From contig NZ_JACHNF010000001.1 of the NCBI RefSeq assembly GCF_014205295.1, positions 5,394,001 through 5,458,000 on the forward strand: a stretch of 64,000 nucleotides of DNA, read 5' to 3'. Positions 52,745 to 61,349 of this stretch are shown in pieces. The position numbers were made by a program, and so were the translations under genes. How positions within the stretch are numbered: the stretch's first letter is position 1; the number at the start of each line of letters is the position of its first letter. The stretch comes from Kribbella solani. Lineage in GTDB: Bacteria > Actinomycetota > Actinomycetes > Propionibacteriales > Kribbellaceae. The notes under the pieces were generated by a model, which was not told the origin of the DNA, ran no database searches, and worked only from the letters and a program-made list of their open reading frames with translations.

Positions 52745-52776
52745 TGTCGAAGTAGTACGTGCCGGCGCCGACGTAC
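52745..52776 (+). promoter_or_regulatory. ECF42-type promoter for the MFS gene
   Basis: TGTCGA (52745-52750), 18 bp, then CGACGTAC (52769-52776), 50 bp before the transporter gene. It is the mirror image of the minus-strand promoter; the back-to-back -35 elements appear as an inverted repeat TACTTCGACA-N9-TGTCGAAGTA (52726-52754). Confidence 0.65.
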
Positions 52777-52826
52777 CGGTCGAGTGACGCTCAGCCGGGG
52801 CGTCCGCGCCGTACTGGAGATGCCTG

Positions 52827-54257
52827 ATGGTTTCGGAATCGAAGCGCTGGTTCGCGCTGGCGCTGCTCTGTCTGACCGGGTTCATGATCATTCTGGACGC
52901 GTCCATCGTCCTGGTCGCCGTACCGTCCATCGAGCGCGAGCTGACCTTCACGACAGGTGGAGTGCAGTGGGTGCCGAGTGGGTACGCGCTGATGTTCGGT
53001 GGGCTGCTGCTGCTCGGTGGGCGGATCTCCGACCTGTTGGGGCGCCGCCGGGTGTTCATCGCCGGACTGGTGCTGTTCGCAGTGTTCTCACTGTTGTGCG
53101 GGTTCGCGTGGAGTGGTGACGCGCTCGTGCTGGCTCGCGCCCTACAAGGCGCAGCAGCAGCCGTACTCGCACCGAGTGCCTTGTCGATCGTGATGACGAC
53201 GTTCCCGTCCGGTCCGGACCGCAACAAGGCCCTGGGGATCTGGGGAGCCACCAGCGGAGTGGGCGGTACGGCCGGCTCGCTCATCGGCGGTCCGGTGACA
53301 GATGGCCTTGGCTGGCAGTGGATCTTCTTCATCAACGTGCCCGTTTGCGTACTGGTCCTCGTACTGGCTCCCATACTGCTACAGGACAGCCGTGGCCCGG
53401 GACGCCGCGGGTTTGACCTAGGTGGAGCAGTCACCGTCACCGCAGCGCTCATAGTGCTCGTGTACGCGGTCATCGAGGCACCGGAGTCGTCAGCGCTCCA
53501 GACCGTACTGCTGGTAGTGGCGTCGATGCTCCTGTTCGGACTGTTCGTTCTGGTGGAGAGGCGGTCCGCTGCACCGCTCGTACCGCTCCGGATCTTCCGT
53601 TCGCGCGCACTGGTCGGTGGCAACCTCCTCACCATCGCCTGGGGACTGGCTGCCTTCGGACTCAACTTCGTGTACACGCAGTACGCCCAGCTCGCGCTAG
53701 GTGCGTCCGCAGTCCGCTACGGCCTGATGTCTGCCGTACTCGCTGCGGCTGCTGTGGTCGGGTCGATGATCGGCCAGCACCTGGTCAGCCGGGTAGGACC
53801 GCGCTGGGTGGCGTTCGTGTCGCTACTGGTCGCAGGTGCCGGTACGACTCTGATGACTCAGCTCACTGTGTCCTCTGGGTACTTCGAGCTGGCCTTCTGG
53901 GGTCTGACGATCTTCGGCATCGGACTGGGTGCCGGCTCGGTTGCCGGATCGATCGCCGCGCTCAGCGATGTCCGCGGCGAGGACGCCGGCGTCGCGTCCG
54001 GGCTGCAGAACGCCAGCTTCCAGATCGGCGGTGCAATAGGTGTCGCCGTGGTGTCCGCGGTTGCTACAGCCAGTACTACGGGCACTACGCCGACCGCATT
54101 GACCCACGGGTACCGGATCGCCTTCGCGGTCGTGTGGCTCTTCCTGGTAGTCGGACTCGCCGGATGTCTGCTGGTCAAACGCCTGTTGGAGGTTCAGGAC
54201 GGTGGGCGCGGGAACCGGAGGCGTGAGGTCGCCTTCTCCGTCAGGCGATCCGGTTGA
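52827..54257 (+). CDS. MFS transporter, DHA2 (14-helix) drug efflux type
   Basis: A 476-residue transporter with about 14 membrane helices. Characteristic blocks are LDASIVLVAVPSIERELTF (motif D1 region), GGRISDLLGRRRVFIAGL (motif A) and ATSGVGGTAGSLIGGPVTDGLGWQWIFFINVP split over motif C and the QWIF segment. DHA2 pumps export drugs by proton antiport. GGAG precedes ATG 52827. A sigma-dependent promoter upstream and the small DUF6131 gene downstream form the unit. Confidence 0.93.
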   Translation: MVSESKRWFALALLCLTGFMIILDASIVLVAVPSIERELTFTTGGVQWVPSGYALMFGGLLLLGGRISDLLGRRRVFIAGLVLFAVFSLLCGFAWSGDALVLARALQGAAAAVLAPSALSIVMTTFPSGPDRNKALGIWGATSGVGGTAGSLIGGPVTDGLGWQWIFFINVPVCVLVLVLAPILLQDSRGPGRRGFDLGGAVTVTAALIVLVYAVIEAPESSALQTVLLVVASMLLFGLFVLVERRSAAPLVPLRIFRSRALVGGNLLTIAWGLAAFGLNFVYTQYAQLALGASAVRYGLMSAVLAAAAVVGSMIGQHLVSRVGPRWVAFVSLLVAGAGTTLMTQLTVSSGYFELAFWGLTIFGIGLGAGSVAGSIAALSDVRGEDAGVASGLQNASFQIGGAIGVAVVSAVATASTTGTTPTALTHGYRIAFAVVWLFLVVGLAGCLLVKRLLEVQDGGRGNRRREVAFSVRRSG

Positions 54258-54267
54258 AGGAGGCTTC

Positions 54268-54423
54268 ATGCTGATCCTGGGAGTGATCCTGCTGATCATC
54301 GGGTTCGTGCTGCACATCTCGTTCCTGTGGACGATCGGCGTCATCCTGGTCCTGATCGGAGCAGTGCTCTGGCTGCTCGGAGCAGCCGGCCGCGCGGTCG
54401 GCGGCCGACGGCACTGGTACTGA
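54268..54423 (+). CDS. DUF6131 small membrane protein
   Basis: A 51-residue protein, MLILGVILLIIGFVLHISFL then WTIGVILVLIGAVLWLLG and the tail GRAVGGRRHWY: two membrane helices and a basic end. This small family is widespread in actinobacteria without known function. GGAGG is four bases before the ATG; it lies ten bases after the transporter gene and in the same transcript. Confidence 0.85.
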   Translation: MLILGVILLIIGFVLHISFLWTIGVILVLIGAVLWLLGAAGRAVGGRRHWY

Positions 54424-54441
54424 TCCGGAACCGGCGAAACC

Positions 54442-54469
54442 GAACCCCGCGGACCGGTCCGCGGGGTTC
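54442..54469. terminator. Perfect 28-bp palindrome terminator
   Basis: GAACCCCGCGGACC directly joined to its complement, followed by TGTCC. It ends the MFS-DUF6131 transcript. Confidence 0.85.
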
Positions 54470-54514
54470 TGTCCGCCCGGATCGCTACGGTGAAGTCATG
54501 AAGACGGTGCCGGC

Positions 54515-54847
54515 ATGAAGTACGTGGTGATGATCTTCCGTGGCGCGGACCGGGTCCGGACCGAGGCGGACGAGCGGGGTCTCGGCCGGCTGCGGCAGCT
54601 CCAGCGTGAGCTGGCCGAGTCCGGCGAGCTGATCAGCTCCGAAGGACTCCGGCCGCCGACCGAGGGCCGGATCGTGCAGATCCGCGACGGTCAGCAGGTC
54701 GTTACCGACGGGCCGTTCGGTGCGGCGAAGGAACACCTGGCCGGCTACTTCATGGTCGACGCGACCGACGAGCGCGCCCTGGCGATCGCCGGCCAGATCT
54801 CCGCCGCCGTCGGCGACCGAGTCGAACTCCGCGCCACCGTGATCTAG
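54515..54847 (+). CDS. DGPF/YCII-family protein (second copy)
   Basis: A 110-residue YCII-related protein with the canonical DGPF motif (VTDGPFGAAKEHLAGYFMVDA). About 40% of its positions match the DGPF protein at 52292-52663 by eye. It has its own upstream region after the terminator; no TGTCGA promoter is evident there. It may still act with the ECF42 sigma factor. Confidence 0.85.
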   Translation: MKYVVMIFRGADRVRTEADERGLGRLRQLQRELAESGELISSEGLRPPTEGRIVQIRDGQQVVTDGPFGAAKEHLAGYFMVDATDERALAIAGQISAAVGDRVELRATVI

Positions 54848-55045
54848 CCCGGAGCACTGCCTTGATCACCACCAAGCGTTTGATCTCGGGGGGATCACAT
54901 CCGGATAGCGGGCAGATCACGGGCGTACCGAGCCTGTGGATGTTCGTAATGCGTTAAGTCTGCGGGGTGATTCGAACCGGCGGGGTGATGTGTGCTTGAC
55001 TCCTCCGGTCGATAACGTTTTGGTCTCGGCAGATTGGGTCTCCAA

Positions 55046-56023
55046 GTGGCAGGACGACATAGACAGGCGCGGCACCGTCAGTTGCGCCCGAAGGTGATCT
55101 CGCCCGGTCTCGCGAAGGTGGCGATCCCCGGCGCCGCGGTGGCGCTGGTGGCCACCGGTTCGGCTTCCGCCCTCCCCAGCAGTTCCCCGGTCACGCTCGA
55201 CGCGCCGGTCGCCAGCTCGTCCCTGCAGCTGTCGCGCGACGCCGTCATCAGCCGGGACGCGCTCCGCCCGCCGATCAACCCCACCACCGCGCCGACGCCG
55301 ACGGCGGCCCCGAAGCCGAAGCCGAGCCCGACCGCGAAGCACCTGAAGAAGCAGGCGCCGATCCCGAAGCCGACCGCGCCGAAGACCCGCGCCGCCGAGG
55401 ACCTGGCCGCGCAGGCGCCGCCGAAGATCACCGGCACGAAGTACACCACCACCGACGTGAACCTGTGGTCCCTGCCGATCACCGGCCTGCTGCTGGACGT
55501 GCTGCCCAAGGGCACCAAGGTCTCGGTCACCGGCAAACTGGACGGGATCTGGGCCGAGGTGGTCACCGACGGCAAGTCCCGCTGGGTGAAGGCGCAGTAC
55601 CTGGCCGCCACCAAGCCGGTAGCGGCGGTCAGCGGCGCGATCTCGCAGGCCGCCTGCGCCTCCGGCTCGTCGGTCGAGGACGGCATCACCCAGGACGCGA
55701 TCCGGGTGCACCGGGCGATCTGCGCGAAGTTCCCGGACATCACGTCGTACGGCGGGATGCGGTCCGGCGACAGCGGCTCGGAGCACTCCACCGGCCACGC
55801 GCTCGACATCATGGTCAGCGGTTCCGAGGGCCAGGAGGTCGCGGACTGGCTGAAGGCGAACTACAAGAAGCTCGGCGTCAGCCAGCTGATCTGGCAGCAG
55901 CACATCTGGACGGTCCAGCGCAGCAGCGAAGGCTGGCGCGGGATGCCGGACCGCGGCGGCGCCACCGCCAACCACTTCGACCACGTGCACGTGACGGTCT
56001 ACGGCAACTCCGGCACGGTCTGA
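55046..56023 (+). CDS. Secreted SH3b-peptidase (M15-like) protein
   Basis: A 325-residue exported protein: basic N-terminus and a signal-like helix (about 24-42, ending SASA), a Pro/Lys-rich linker, an SH3b domain (about 130-190, NLWSLPITGLLLDVLPKGTKV) and a C-terminal zinc domain (SEHSTGHALDIMVSG and HFDHVHVTVYG) of the M15/VanY-like type. It probably acts on peptidoglycan peptides. GTG 55046 starts at VAGRHRQARHRQ, typical of actinobacterial cell-wall hydrolases. The preceding 190 bp carry no gene. Confidence 0.82.
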   Translation: MAGRHRQARHRQLRPKVISPGLAKVAIPGAAVALVATGSASALPSSSPVTLDAPVASSSLQLSRDAVISRDALRPPINPTTAPTPTAAPKPKPSPTAKHLKKQAPIPKPTAPKTRAAEDLAAQAPPKITGTKYTTTDVNLWSLPITGLLLDVLPKGTKVSVTGKLDGIWAEVVTDGKSRWVKAQYLAATKPVAAVSGAISQAACASGSSVEDGITQDAIRVHRAICAKFPDITSYGGMRSGDSGSEHSTGHALDIMVSGSEGQEVADWLKANYKKLGVSQLIWQQHIWTVQRSSEGWRGMPDRGGATANHFDHVHVTVYGNSGTV

Positions 56024-56069
56024 GAACTCGGTCTGAGCCCCGCTCCGACTGCGGTTCGACGGCAGTCGC

Positions 56070-56109
56070 AACGATCCGGTCCCCCACCCTCCTGGGGGAC
56101 CGGATCGTT
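56070..56109. terminator. Bidirectional intrinsic terminator
   Basis: AACGATCCGGTCCCCCA and its exact complement with a 6-nt loop, followed by TTTCG on the plus strand. It separates the convergent peptidase and FAD-oxidoreductase genes. Confidence 0.9.
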
Positions 56110-56112
56110 TCG

Positions 56113-57381
56113 TCAGGGGCGGATGTTGGCGTTCAGGTGGAAGAAGTTCGACGGGTCGTACGCCCGCTTCACCGCACGCAGCCGGTCCAGATCGGCGGCC
56201 GCGTACGAACTGCCGGCGCGGCTCGGGTCGCCGAGGAAGTTCACGAACGTCCGGCCCGAGTTCGGCAGCTCGCTGACTTCGCGGTCGATGATCAGTGAGT
56301 ACGCCGCGGCGCGATGCCCTACCGGGCCCGCACCCGGTCCGGGGTGAGCCATCGCGCCACCCCAGTGCCTGAGCTCGACCATCGCGTCCTCGAGTTCGGT
56401 GACGATGTCGATCACCTCGTCGGTCAGCGTGTCCAGGAAATCCAGGTGCCGCGCGGGCGTACCACCCATCGCCGCGTCGGCATACTCGATCGTCCGAAGA
56501 TCGCCGGCCAGTCGCGGGCCGGCCACCTCGAAGAGCGGTTTGAGCAGGTGTTCCGCGACCTCGGCGGCGCCCGCGTACATGACCTTGATCGCGACGGCGC
56601 GCTGCTCCGTACCGGGGACCCGGGTCAGGACGACGGCCGTACTTAGTTCATTGGGGATCGTGGCGGTCCACTCGCGGTACCGGCGCAGGATCGCGGCGGC
56701 GCGGTCGATGCCGTAGTACACGATGCCCGCGTGTACCTCGCGTACTGGGTACAGGCGGAACTCCAGCGACGTGACGATGCCGAAGTTGCCCGTACCGCCG
56801 CGGATCGCCCAGAACAGGTCCGGGTGCTGTTCGGCGCTCGCCGTGACCAGATGGCCGTCGGCAGTGACTACTTCGGCACGAATCACGCTGTCGGCCGCGA
56901 ACCCGTACTTGCGGGCCAGCCAGCCGACTCCACCGCCCAGCGTGTACCCGGTGACGCCGACGTCGCGGTGTGAACCGGACAGCGGTGCCAGACCGAACTG
57001 GCGTGCTGCATCGAGCACTGCGCCCCAGCGGGCACCTGGTGCGACTTTGGCGATCCGTCGCTCCGGGTCGATCAGTACCGTCGCCATCGGCGTGGTCTTC
57101 AGCAAGATCCCGCCATCGGCCGGTACGCGGGTGCCGTGCCCTGTTGCTTGAACAGCCAGCGGCACACCGAGGTCACGGGCGGTGCGTACTGCTGCCTGTA
57201 CGTCGGAGCGGCTGTACGCCTCCGCGACCACCAGCGGCCGCGAATCCACGGACGGGATGACGGAGCGGCGCTGCTCGTCGTACTCCGGTTCGCCGGGCAG
57301 CCGTACTGCCCCGTTGAACCCAGCGCCCAACAGGCCGGCCACCAGGTCCGTACCACCTACTGCAATAGCCTGCGTAGACAT
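56113..57381 (-). CDS. FAD-binding BBE-type oxidoreductase
   Basis: A 422-residue flavoprotein of the PCMH/BBE family. The FAD-linking His is in VQATGHGTRVP (about residue 80); GSHRDVGVTGYTLGGGVGWLARKYG (split into the PCMH loop) and DLFWAIRGGTGNFGIVTS complete the FAD fold; the C-terminal berberine-bridge tail is AYDPSNFFHLNANI. Such oxidases act on alcohols, sugars or secondary metabolites. Its upstream region carries a variant ECF42-type promoter. Confidence 0.92.
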   Translation of the reverse strand: MSTQAIAVGGTDLVAGLLGAGFNGAVRLPGEPEYDEQRRSVIPSVDSRPLVVAEAYSRSDVQAAVRTARDLGVPLAVQATGHGTRVPADGGILLKTTPMATVLIDPERRIAKVAPGARWGAVLDAARQFGLAPLSGSHRDVGVTGYTLGGGVGWLARKYGFAADSVIRAEVVTADGHLVTASAEQHPDLFWAIRGGTGNFGIVTSLEFRLYPVREVHAGIVYYGIDRAAAILRRYREWTATIPNELSTAVVLTRVPGTEQRAVAIKVMYAGAAEVAEHLLKPLFEVAGPRLAGDLRTIEYADAAMGGTPARHLDFLDTLTDEVIDIVTELEDAMVELRHWGGAMAHPGPGAGPVGHRAAAYSLIIDREVSELPNSGRTFVNFLGDPSRAGSSYAAADLDRLRAVKRAYDPSNFFHLNANIRP

Positions 57382-57416
57382 CCGTTTCCCACTCCCTCGC
57401 GTAGCTGCTTCTACAT

Positions 57417-57447
57417 GTACGTCGAAGAGAGACCCCGGTTATTGACA
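57417..57447 (-). promoter_or_regulatory. Variant ECF42-type promoter before FAD oxidoreductase
   Basis: On the minus strand TGTCAA, 17 bp, then CGACGTAC, 36 bp before the gene. The -10 octamer equals that of the MFS promoter; the -35 has one mismatch and the spacer is one base shorter. Confidence 0.45.
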
Positions 57448-57466
57448 CCCCCGCCAAACTTTCCCA

Positions 57467-58210
57467 ATGACCCACTCGGTAGAGCGAACCGGCACCACCG
57501 TGACCAAGCGCTACACCAGCTGGCCCCGCAACGAACCAGCCCGAGAACTGGCCGCCCTGACTCTCCTCACCAGATCAGCCCCGGACCTAGTACCCGAACC
57601 CCTGTCGTCATCCGAGGACCCCACACCATGGCTGACCATGACCCACGTCCCAGGCGTCCCACTGAGCGGTTCACTTACTTCCACTCAACTCAATGCGCTA
57701 GGTGACGCTCTCAACACGCTCTGGTCGATCCCGCCCACAGGTCTCACGCCAATCGACCTACCCGCACTGATCCACCGCACCCACGCCGGACTGACCGCCC
57801 TGGCCGACCACCCCACCCCAGTCGGCCAGGCAGCCCGCACCTGGCTCCAGCACGAGTTCCCCGACCTAACCGCCGTACACACCCCGGTAGTCGCCCACGG
57901 CGACCCCAACCTCACCAACTACCTGTGGGACGGCTCCCAAGTCCGCATCATCGACTTCGAGGACGCCGGGCTGGGTGATCGCACTGTTGAGCTGGCGAAT
58001 CTGGTTGAGCACCTGTCGGGGCGGGCGACGGACTGGCAGCCGCTGGTACGGCGGTTCGCTGTGGAGCCGGAGCGGTTCCGGGCGGCGCGTTGTCTGTGGG
58101 CCGGCTTCTGGCTGACCCTGATCGGACCGGGCGGCCCTAGTTCGGACCGCAACCCGCCAGGTACCGCGGAGGCGCAAGCAGCTCGGGTGATCAGGCTGGT
58201 AGCGGGATGA
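57467..58210 (+). CDS. Aminoglycoside phosphotransferase family protein
   Basis: A 247-residue kinase-fold protein with intact catalytic motifs: VVAHGDPNLTNYLW (HGDxxxxN) and IIDFEDAGLGD (D-F-E). This would phosphorylate a small molecule with ATP; family members confer aminoglycoside resistance or act on choline-like substrates, and no specificity is evident. ATG 57467 has no Shine-Dalgarno. It overlaps the convergent ECF41 gene by 20 bp. Confidence 0.85.
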   Translation: MTHSVERTGTTVTKRYTSWPRNEPARELAALTLLTRSAPDLVPEPLSSSEDPTPWLTMTHVPGVPLSGSLTSTQLNALGDALNTLWSIPPTGLTPIDLPALIHRTHAGLTALADHPTPVGQAARTWLQHEFPDLTAVHTPVVAHGDPNLTNYLWDGSQVRIIDFEDAGLGDRTVELANLVEHLSGRATDWQPLVRRFAVEPERFRAARCLWAGFWLTLIGPGGPSSDRNPPGTAEAQAARVIRLVAG

Positions 58211-59081
58211 GCTCCAGACGGTCCACGTCGGCCAGGATGTCGATCTGCGTGATCCGGCCGTCGGCGCAGGTAACCGCCATGACGCCCATCAAGCGACCGT
58301 TGACGACAGTGATCACACCCGGAGTCCCGTTGACCAGCGCAACCTGGTTGTACGACACCATCCGGCTGAACAGCAGCGCCTGCTCGACAACAGCCTTCGC
58401 ACCACGTACCAGCTTCGACACGGCCGGACCAGCGAACTCCGCCGTCGCCACACCGGCATCCGCCCGCAGCAGTACCTCCGGATCGAGCAGCTCCAGCAGC
58501 GCATCGAAGTCACCACCACGCGACGCGGCCAGGAACGCCTCGACCACCGCGCGCTGACGGTTCAGATCCCCATCGCTCGCCGGCGCACCCTGTACCCGCC
58601 GCCGAGCCCGACTGGCCAGCTGACGCGTCGCGGCAGGCGACTTGTCCACAATCGTGGCGATCTCGTCGAACCCGACTCCGAACATGTCATGCAGTACGAA
58701 GGCCAGCCGCTCCGCCGGCGACAACGTCTCCAGTACGACGAGCAGCGCCAGCCCGATCGCGTCCGCCTGCAGAGCCTCGCCCTCCGGCCCCAACTCGCCG
58801 TCCAGCCGCCCAACGATCGGGTCCGGTACGTAAGTGTCCAGTGAATCCTCGCGCCGCGACTTGCGACTGCGCAGCATGTCCAAACACACCCGCGAGACCA
58901 CTGTGGTGAGCCATCCAGCCAGATTGCCCACGTCACTCACGTCAGTTCGACTCAGCCGCAGCCACGCCTCTTGTACGGCGTCCTCAGCCTCCGCCAGCGA
59001 CCCCAGCATCCGGTACGCGACCGCGCGCAGATGCCCGCGATTCTGCTCGAACTGTCGCGCTAGCTGCTCGTGGTCGTCCAC
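58191..59081 (-). CDS. ECF41-type sigma factor with SnoaL-like domain
   Basis: A 296-residue sigma factor. Region 2 (HLRAVAYRMLGSLAEAEDAVQEAWLRL) and region 4 (LSPAERLAFVLHDMFGVGFDEIATI, SPAATRQLASRARRR) are followed by a SnoaL-like domain (FLAASRGGDFDALLELLDPEVLLRADAG), the C-terminal extension of ECF41 that regulates activity without an anti-sigma factor. The usual partner, a COE/oxidoreductase, is not adjacent. GTG 59081 follows GGGGAAGGG. Confidence 0.92.
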   Translation of the reverse strand: MDDHEQLARQFEQNRGHLRAVAYRMLGSLAEAEDAVQEAWLRLSRTDVSDVGNLAGWLTTVVSRVCLDMLRSRKSRREDSLDTYVPDPIVGRLDGELGPEGEALQADAIGLALLVVLETLSPAERLAFVLHDMFGVGFDEIATIVDKSPAATRQLASRARRRVQGAPASDGDLNRQRAVVEAFLAASRGGDFDALLELLDPEVLLRADAGVATAEFAGPAVSKLVRGAKAVVEQALLFSRMVSYNQVALVNGTPGVITVVNGRLMGVMAVTCADGRITQIDILADVDRLELIPLPA

Positions 59082-59213
59082 TGGTGCCCTTCCCCTGTCC
59101 CAGAAGCTGTCCGTGTCCTCAGTGCTCTGACGGACCGCTCCACCATGATGTGACAAGCCCGGACCGGCCATCCGCGCTGGGGGTAGGATCACCTTGTGAT
59201 TCAGCGCGCTGGT

Positions 59214-59243
59214 ATGTGGTGGGCCGTCGACCAGACGGCCTGA
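59214..59243 (+). CDS. trp leader peptide
   Basis: ATG TGG TGG begins a nine-codon frame encoding MWWAVDQTA, ending 87 bp before trpD. Two consecutive Trp codons directly followed by the alternative hairpins at 59222-59284 are the mark of transcription attenuation. No strong Shine-Dalgarno is seen before the ATG. Confidence 0.78.
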   Translation: MWWAVDQTA

Positions 59244-59284
59244 ACCCGCGCGTACCCACCCGGCCGTCTCCTGCGAGACGGCCG
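59222..59284 (+). promoter_or_regulatory. trp attenuator upstream of trpD
   Basis: Segment 1 GGCCGTC (59222-59228) pairs with segment 2 GACGGCC (59234-59240) inside the leader; segment 2 can instead pair with segment 3 GGCCGTC (59262-59268); segment 3 with segment 4 (CGGCCGTCTC-CTGC-GAGACGGCCG, 59261-59284) forms the terminator. Stalling at the Trp codons would favour 2:3 and read-through. The T-tract is short (TTGTC). Confidence 0.75.
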
Positions 59285-59330
59285 TTGTCATGTCTGCTCG
59301 TGGGCGACCCAGCACCCCCGAGGACAATCG

Positions 59331-60371
59331 ATGGCAACAACGCTCCGGACCTGGTCCGGCCTGATCTCCGCACTCCTGACCGGCGCCGACCTGTCGGTGG
59401 CGGACACCGGCTGGGCGATGGACCAGTTGGTGCTCGGTGAGGCGTCCCCGGCGCAGATCTCCGGGTTTCTGATCGCCCTCCGGGCCAAGGGTGAGACCCC
59501 CGACGAGCTGTACGGCCTCGCCACGGCACTGCGGTCGCACGCGACACCCGTGCGGATTCGCAGACCGTTCGTGGACATAGTCGGGACCGGCGGCGACCGG
59601 ACCGGTGCAGCGAACATCTCCACCATGGCTGCCGTGGTGGCAGCCGCTGCGGGTGCCACCGTGGTCAAGCACGGCGGCCGAGCCGCGTCCTCGTCAGCCG
59701 CAGGCTCCGGTGACCTGGTCGATCACCTGGGCATTCCACTCGACCTGTCTGCAGCAGAAGCCGCACAGCTGGCTGAGGAGGTCGGACTGACGTACCTGTT
59801 CGCTCCACGCTTCAACCCGGCGCTGCGACACGTTGCGGTCGTACGCCGCGAGCTGGCCGTGCCAACGGCCTTCAACGTGCTCGCACCGCTGCTCAATCCG
59901 GCCGAACCGCAGCACCAGCTCGTCGGCGTCGCCAACCCACAGATGCTGCCGGTACTGGCCGGTGCACTCGCAAAACAAGGTACTTCGGCACTGGTTGCCC
60001 GCGGCGACGATGGACTCGACAAGCTGACGACTACTACGTACTCACGGCTGTGGGTTGTGCACGCGGGGTCGGCGTCGGAGATGGTGTTCGACCCGCGTTC
60101 GCTGGGGTTGCGCCCGGCATCACTGGCTGAGCTGCGGGGTGGCGACGCGGCGTACAACGCTCGGCTGTTGCGCGGACTGGTCGACGGAGTGCGCGGTCCA
60201 GTACGCGACGTCGTACTGCTGAACGCTGCGGCCGCGCTGACCGCCTTGTCGTTGGAGAACGGGCTGGACCAGCTGGCGGAGTGTTTTGCACGCTGTCAGG
60301 ACGCTGTGGACAGTGGCGAAGCCGCGAAGGTACTGGATCGCTGGGCCAGTCACTCGCTAGCGTTTCGGTGA
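59331..60371 (+). CDS. trpD: Anthranilate phosphoribosyltransferase
   Basis: A 346-residue enzyme joining anthranilate and PRPP to phosphoribosylanthranilate, step two of tryptophan synthesis. Landmarks: VDIVGTGGDRTGAANIST near residue 84 (PRPP and anthranilate site), VVKHGGRAASSSAAGSGD, APRFNPALRHVAVVRREL. No other trp gene is adjacent. GAGGAC lies ahead of ATG 59331; the Trp-Trp leader regulates it. Confidence 0.95.
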   Translation: MATTLRTWSGLISALLTGADLSVADTGWAMDQLVLGEASPAQISGFLIALRAKGETPDELYGLATALRSHATPVRIRRPFVDIVGTGGDRTGAANISTMAAVVAAAAGATVVKHGGRAASSSAAGSGDLVDHLGIPLDLSAAEAAQLAEEVGLTYLFAPRFNPALRHVAVVRRELAVPTAFNVLAPLLNPAEPQHQLVGVANPQMLPVLAGALAKQGTSALVARGDDGLDKLTTTTYSRLWVVHAGSASEMVFDPRSLGLRPASLAELRGGDAAYNARLLRGLVDGVRGPVRDVVLLNAAAALTALSLENGLDQLAECFARCQDAVDSGEAAKVLDRWASHSLAFR

Positions 60372-61294
60372 TGCACGAGCTCCTGGATGCCGCGCGAGCG
60401 GGTGACGAACATGCCTTCGGACAGTTGGTAGATCCGTGGCGTGGTGAGCTGCATGCGCACTGCTACCGGATGCTCGGCTCGGACGCCGATGCGGAGGACG
60501 CCGTTCAGGAGACGCTCGTACGCGCGTGGAGTGGGCTGAGCAGGTACGAGGACCGTGGTTCGATCCGCCCGTGGCTATACAAGATCGCCACGAACCGCTG
60601 CCTCACCCTGCTCGAGCGGCGCGGTCGGCGTGGTACGGAGGCGCTGGAGCCGTACCCGGAGAGTAGGTTGAGCTGGACGACCACACTGACTCCTGAGGCA
60701 CAGCTACTGGCACTGGAGTCAGTAGAGCTCGCTTTCGTCGCGTCGCTACAGCACCTGTCCGCACTGCAACGTGCGGTGCTGCTCCTGCGCGATGTCCTGG
60801 CCTTCAGTGCACAAGAGGTGGCTGGACTGCTGGAGACAACCGTTGCCGCAGTTAACAGCGCACTCCAGCGTGCCCGCTCTGTGGTGAGCAGAGTGCCTAG
60901 TCAGCAAGCCAGCCTGCGTGCGCTGGGCGAGGCGGGCGAGCGGGACCTGGTACGGCGGTACATGGCCGCGTGGGAAGCGCGTGACGTGGACGCGATCGTG
61001 GCGATGCTGGCGGCGGACGCGAAGTACTCGATGCCGCCGTTGCCGGACTGGTTCGTGGGCCGGCCGGCGATCCGTACGTTCCTGCTCGACGGACCGCTCC
61101 GCAGCGAGTGGCGGTTCTTACCGGCGCAAGCGAACGGTCAGGTCGCGTTCGGAACCTACCTGTTGGAGGGCGACCGCTACGTACCCGGCGGTCTCGATGT
61201 GGTTGTGCTGCGCGGCACGGAGATCATCGAGGTCGTGTCGTATCTGGAGGCTGATTTCGAGCTGTTCGGGCTGCCGTCCGAGCTGCCGCGATGA
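60371..61294 (+). CDS. ECF sigma factor with SnoaL-like domain (SigG-like)
   Basis: A 307-residue sigma factor. Region 2 (HCYRMLGSDADAEDAVQETLVRAW), a conserved RPWLYKIATNRCLTLLERR and region 4 (LSALQRAVLLLRDVLAFSAQEVAGLLETT) are followed by a SnoaL-like domain (RRYMAAWEARDVDAIVAML ... PLPDWFVGRPAIRTFL) as in SigG-like proteins. It overlaps the trpD stop (TGATG) and so is co-transcribed with trpD. Confidence 0.9.
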   Translation: MHELLDAARAGDEHAFGQLVDPWRGELHAHCYRMLGSDADAEDAVQETLVRAWSGLSRYEDRGSIRPWLYKIATNRCLTLLERRGRRGTEALEPYPESRLSWTTTLTPEAQLLALESVELAFVASLQHLSALQRAVLLLRDVLAFSAQEVAGLLETTVAAVNSALQRARSVVSRVPSQQASLRALGEAGERDLVRRYMAAWEARDVDAIVAMLAADAKYSMPPLPDWFVGRPAIRTFLLDGPLRSEWRFLPAQANGQVAFGTYLLEGDRYVPGGLDVVVLRGTEIIEVVSYLEADFELFGLPSELPR

Positions 61295-61349
61295 GTTTGC
61301 GAACTGTCCCGGGTTGTAGGGGGTGAAGCGTTACTTCCCGAGGAGAGAC

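Noticed and set aside
54848..55045. c-di-AMP (ydaO-type) riboswitch upstream of the cell-wall peptidase
   Set aside because: The segment is in the right place but I could not recognise the conserved core sequence of that riboswitch.
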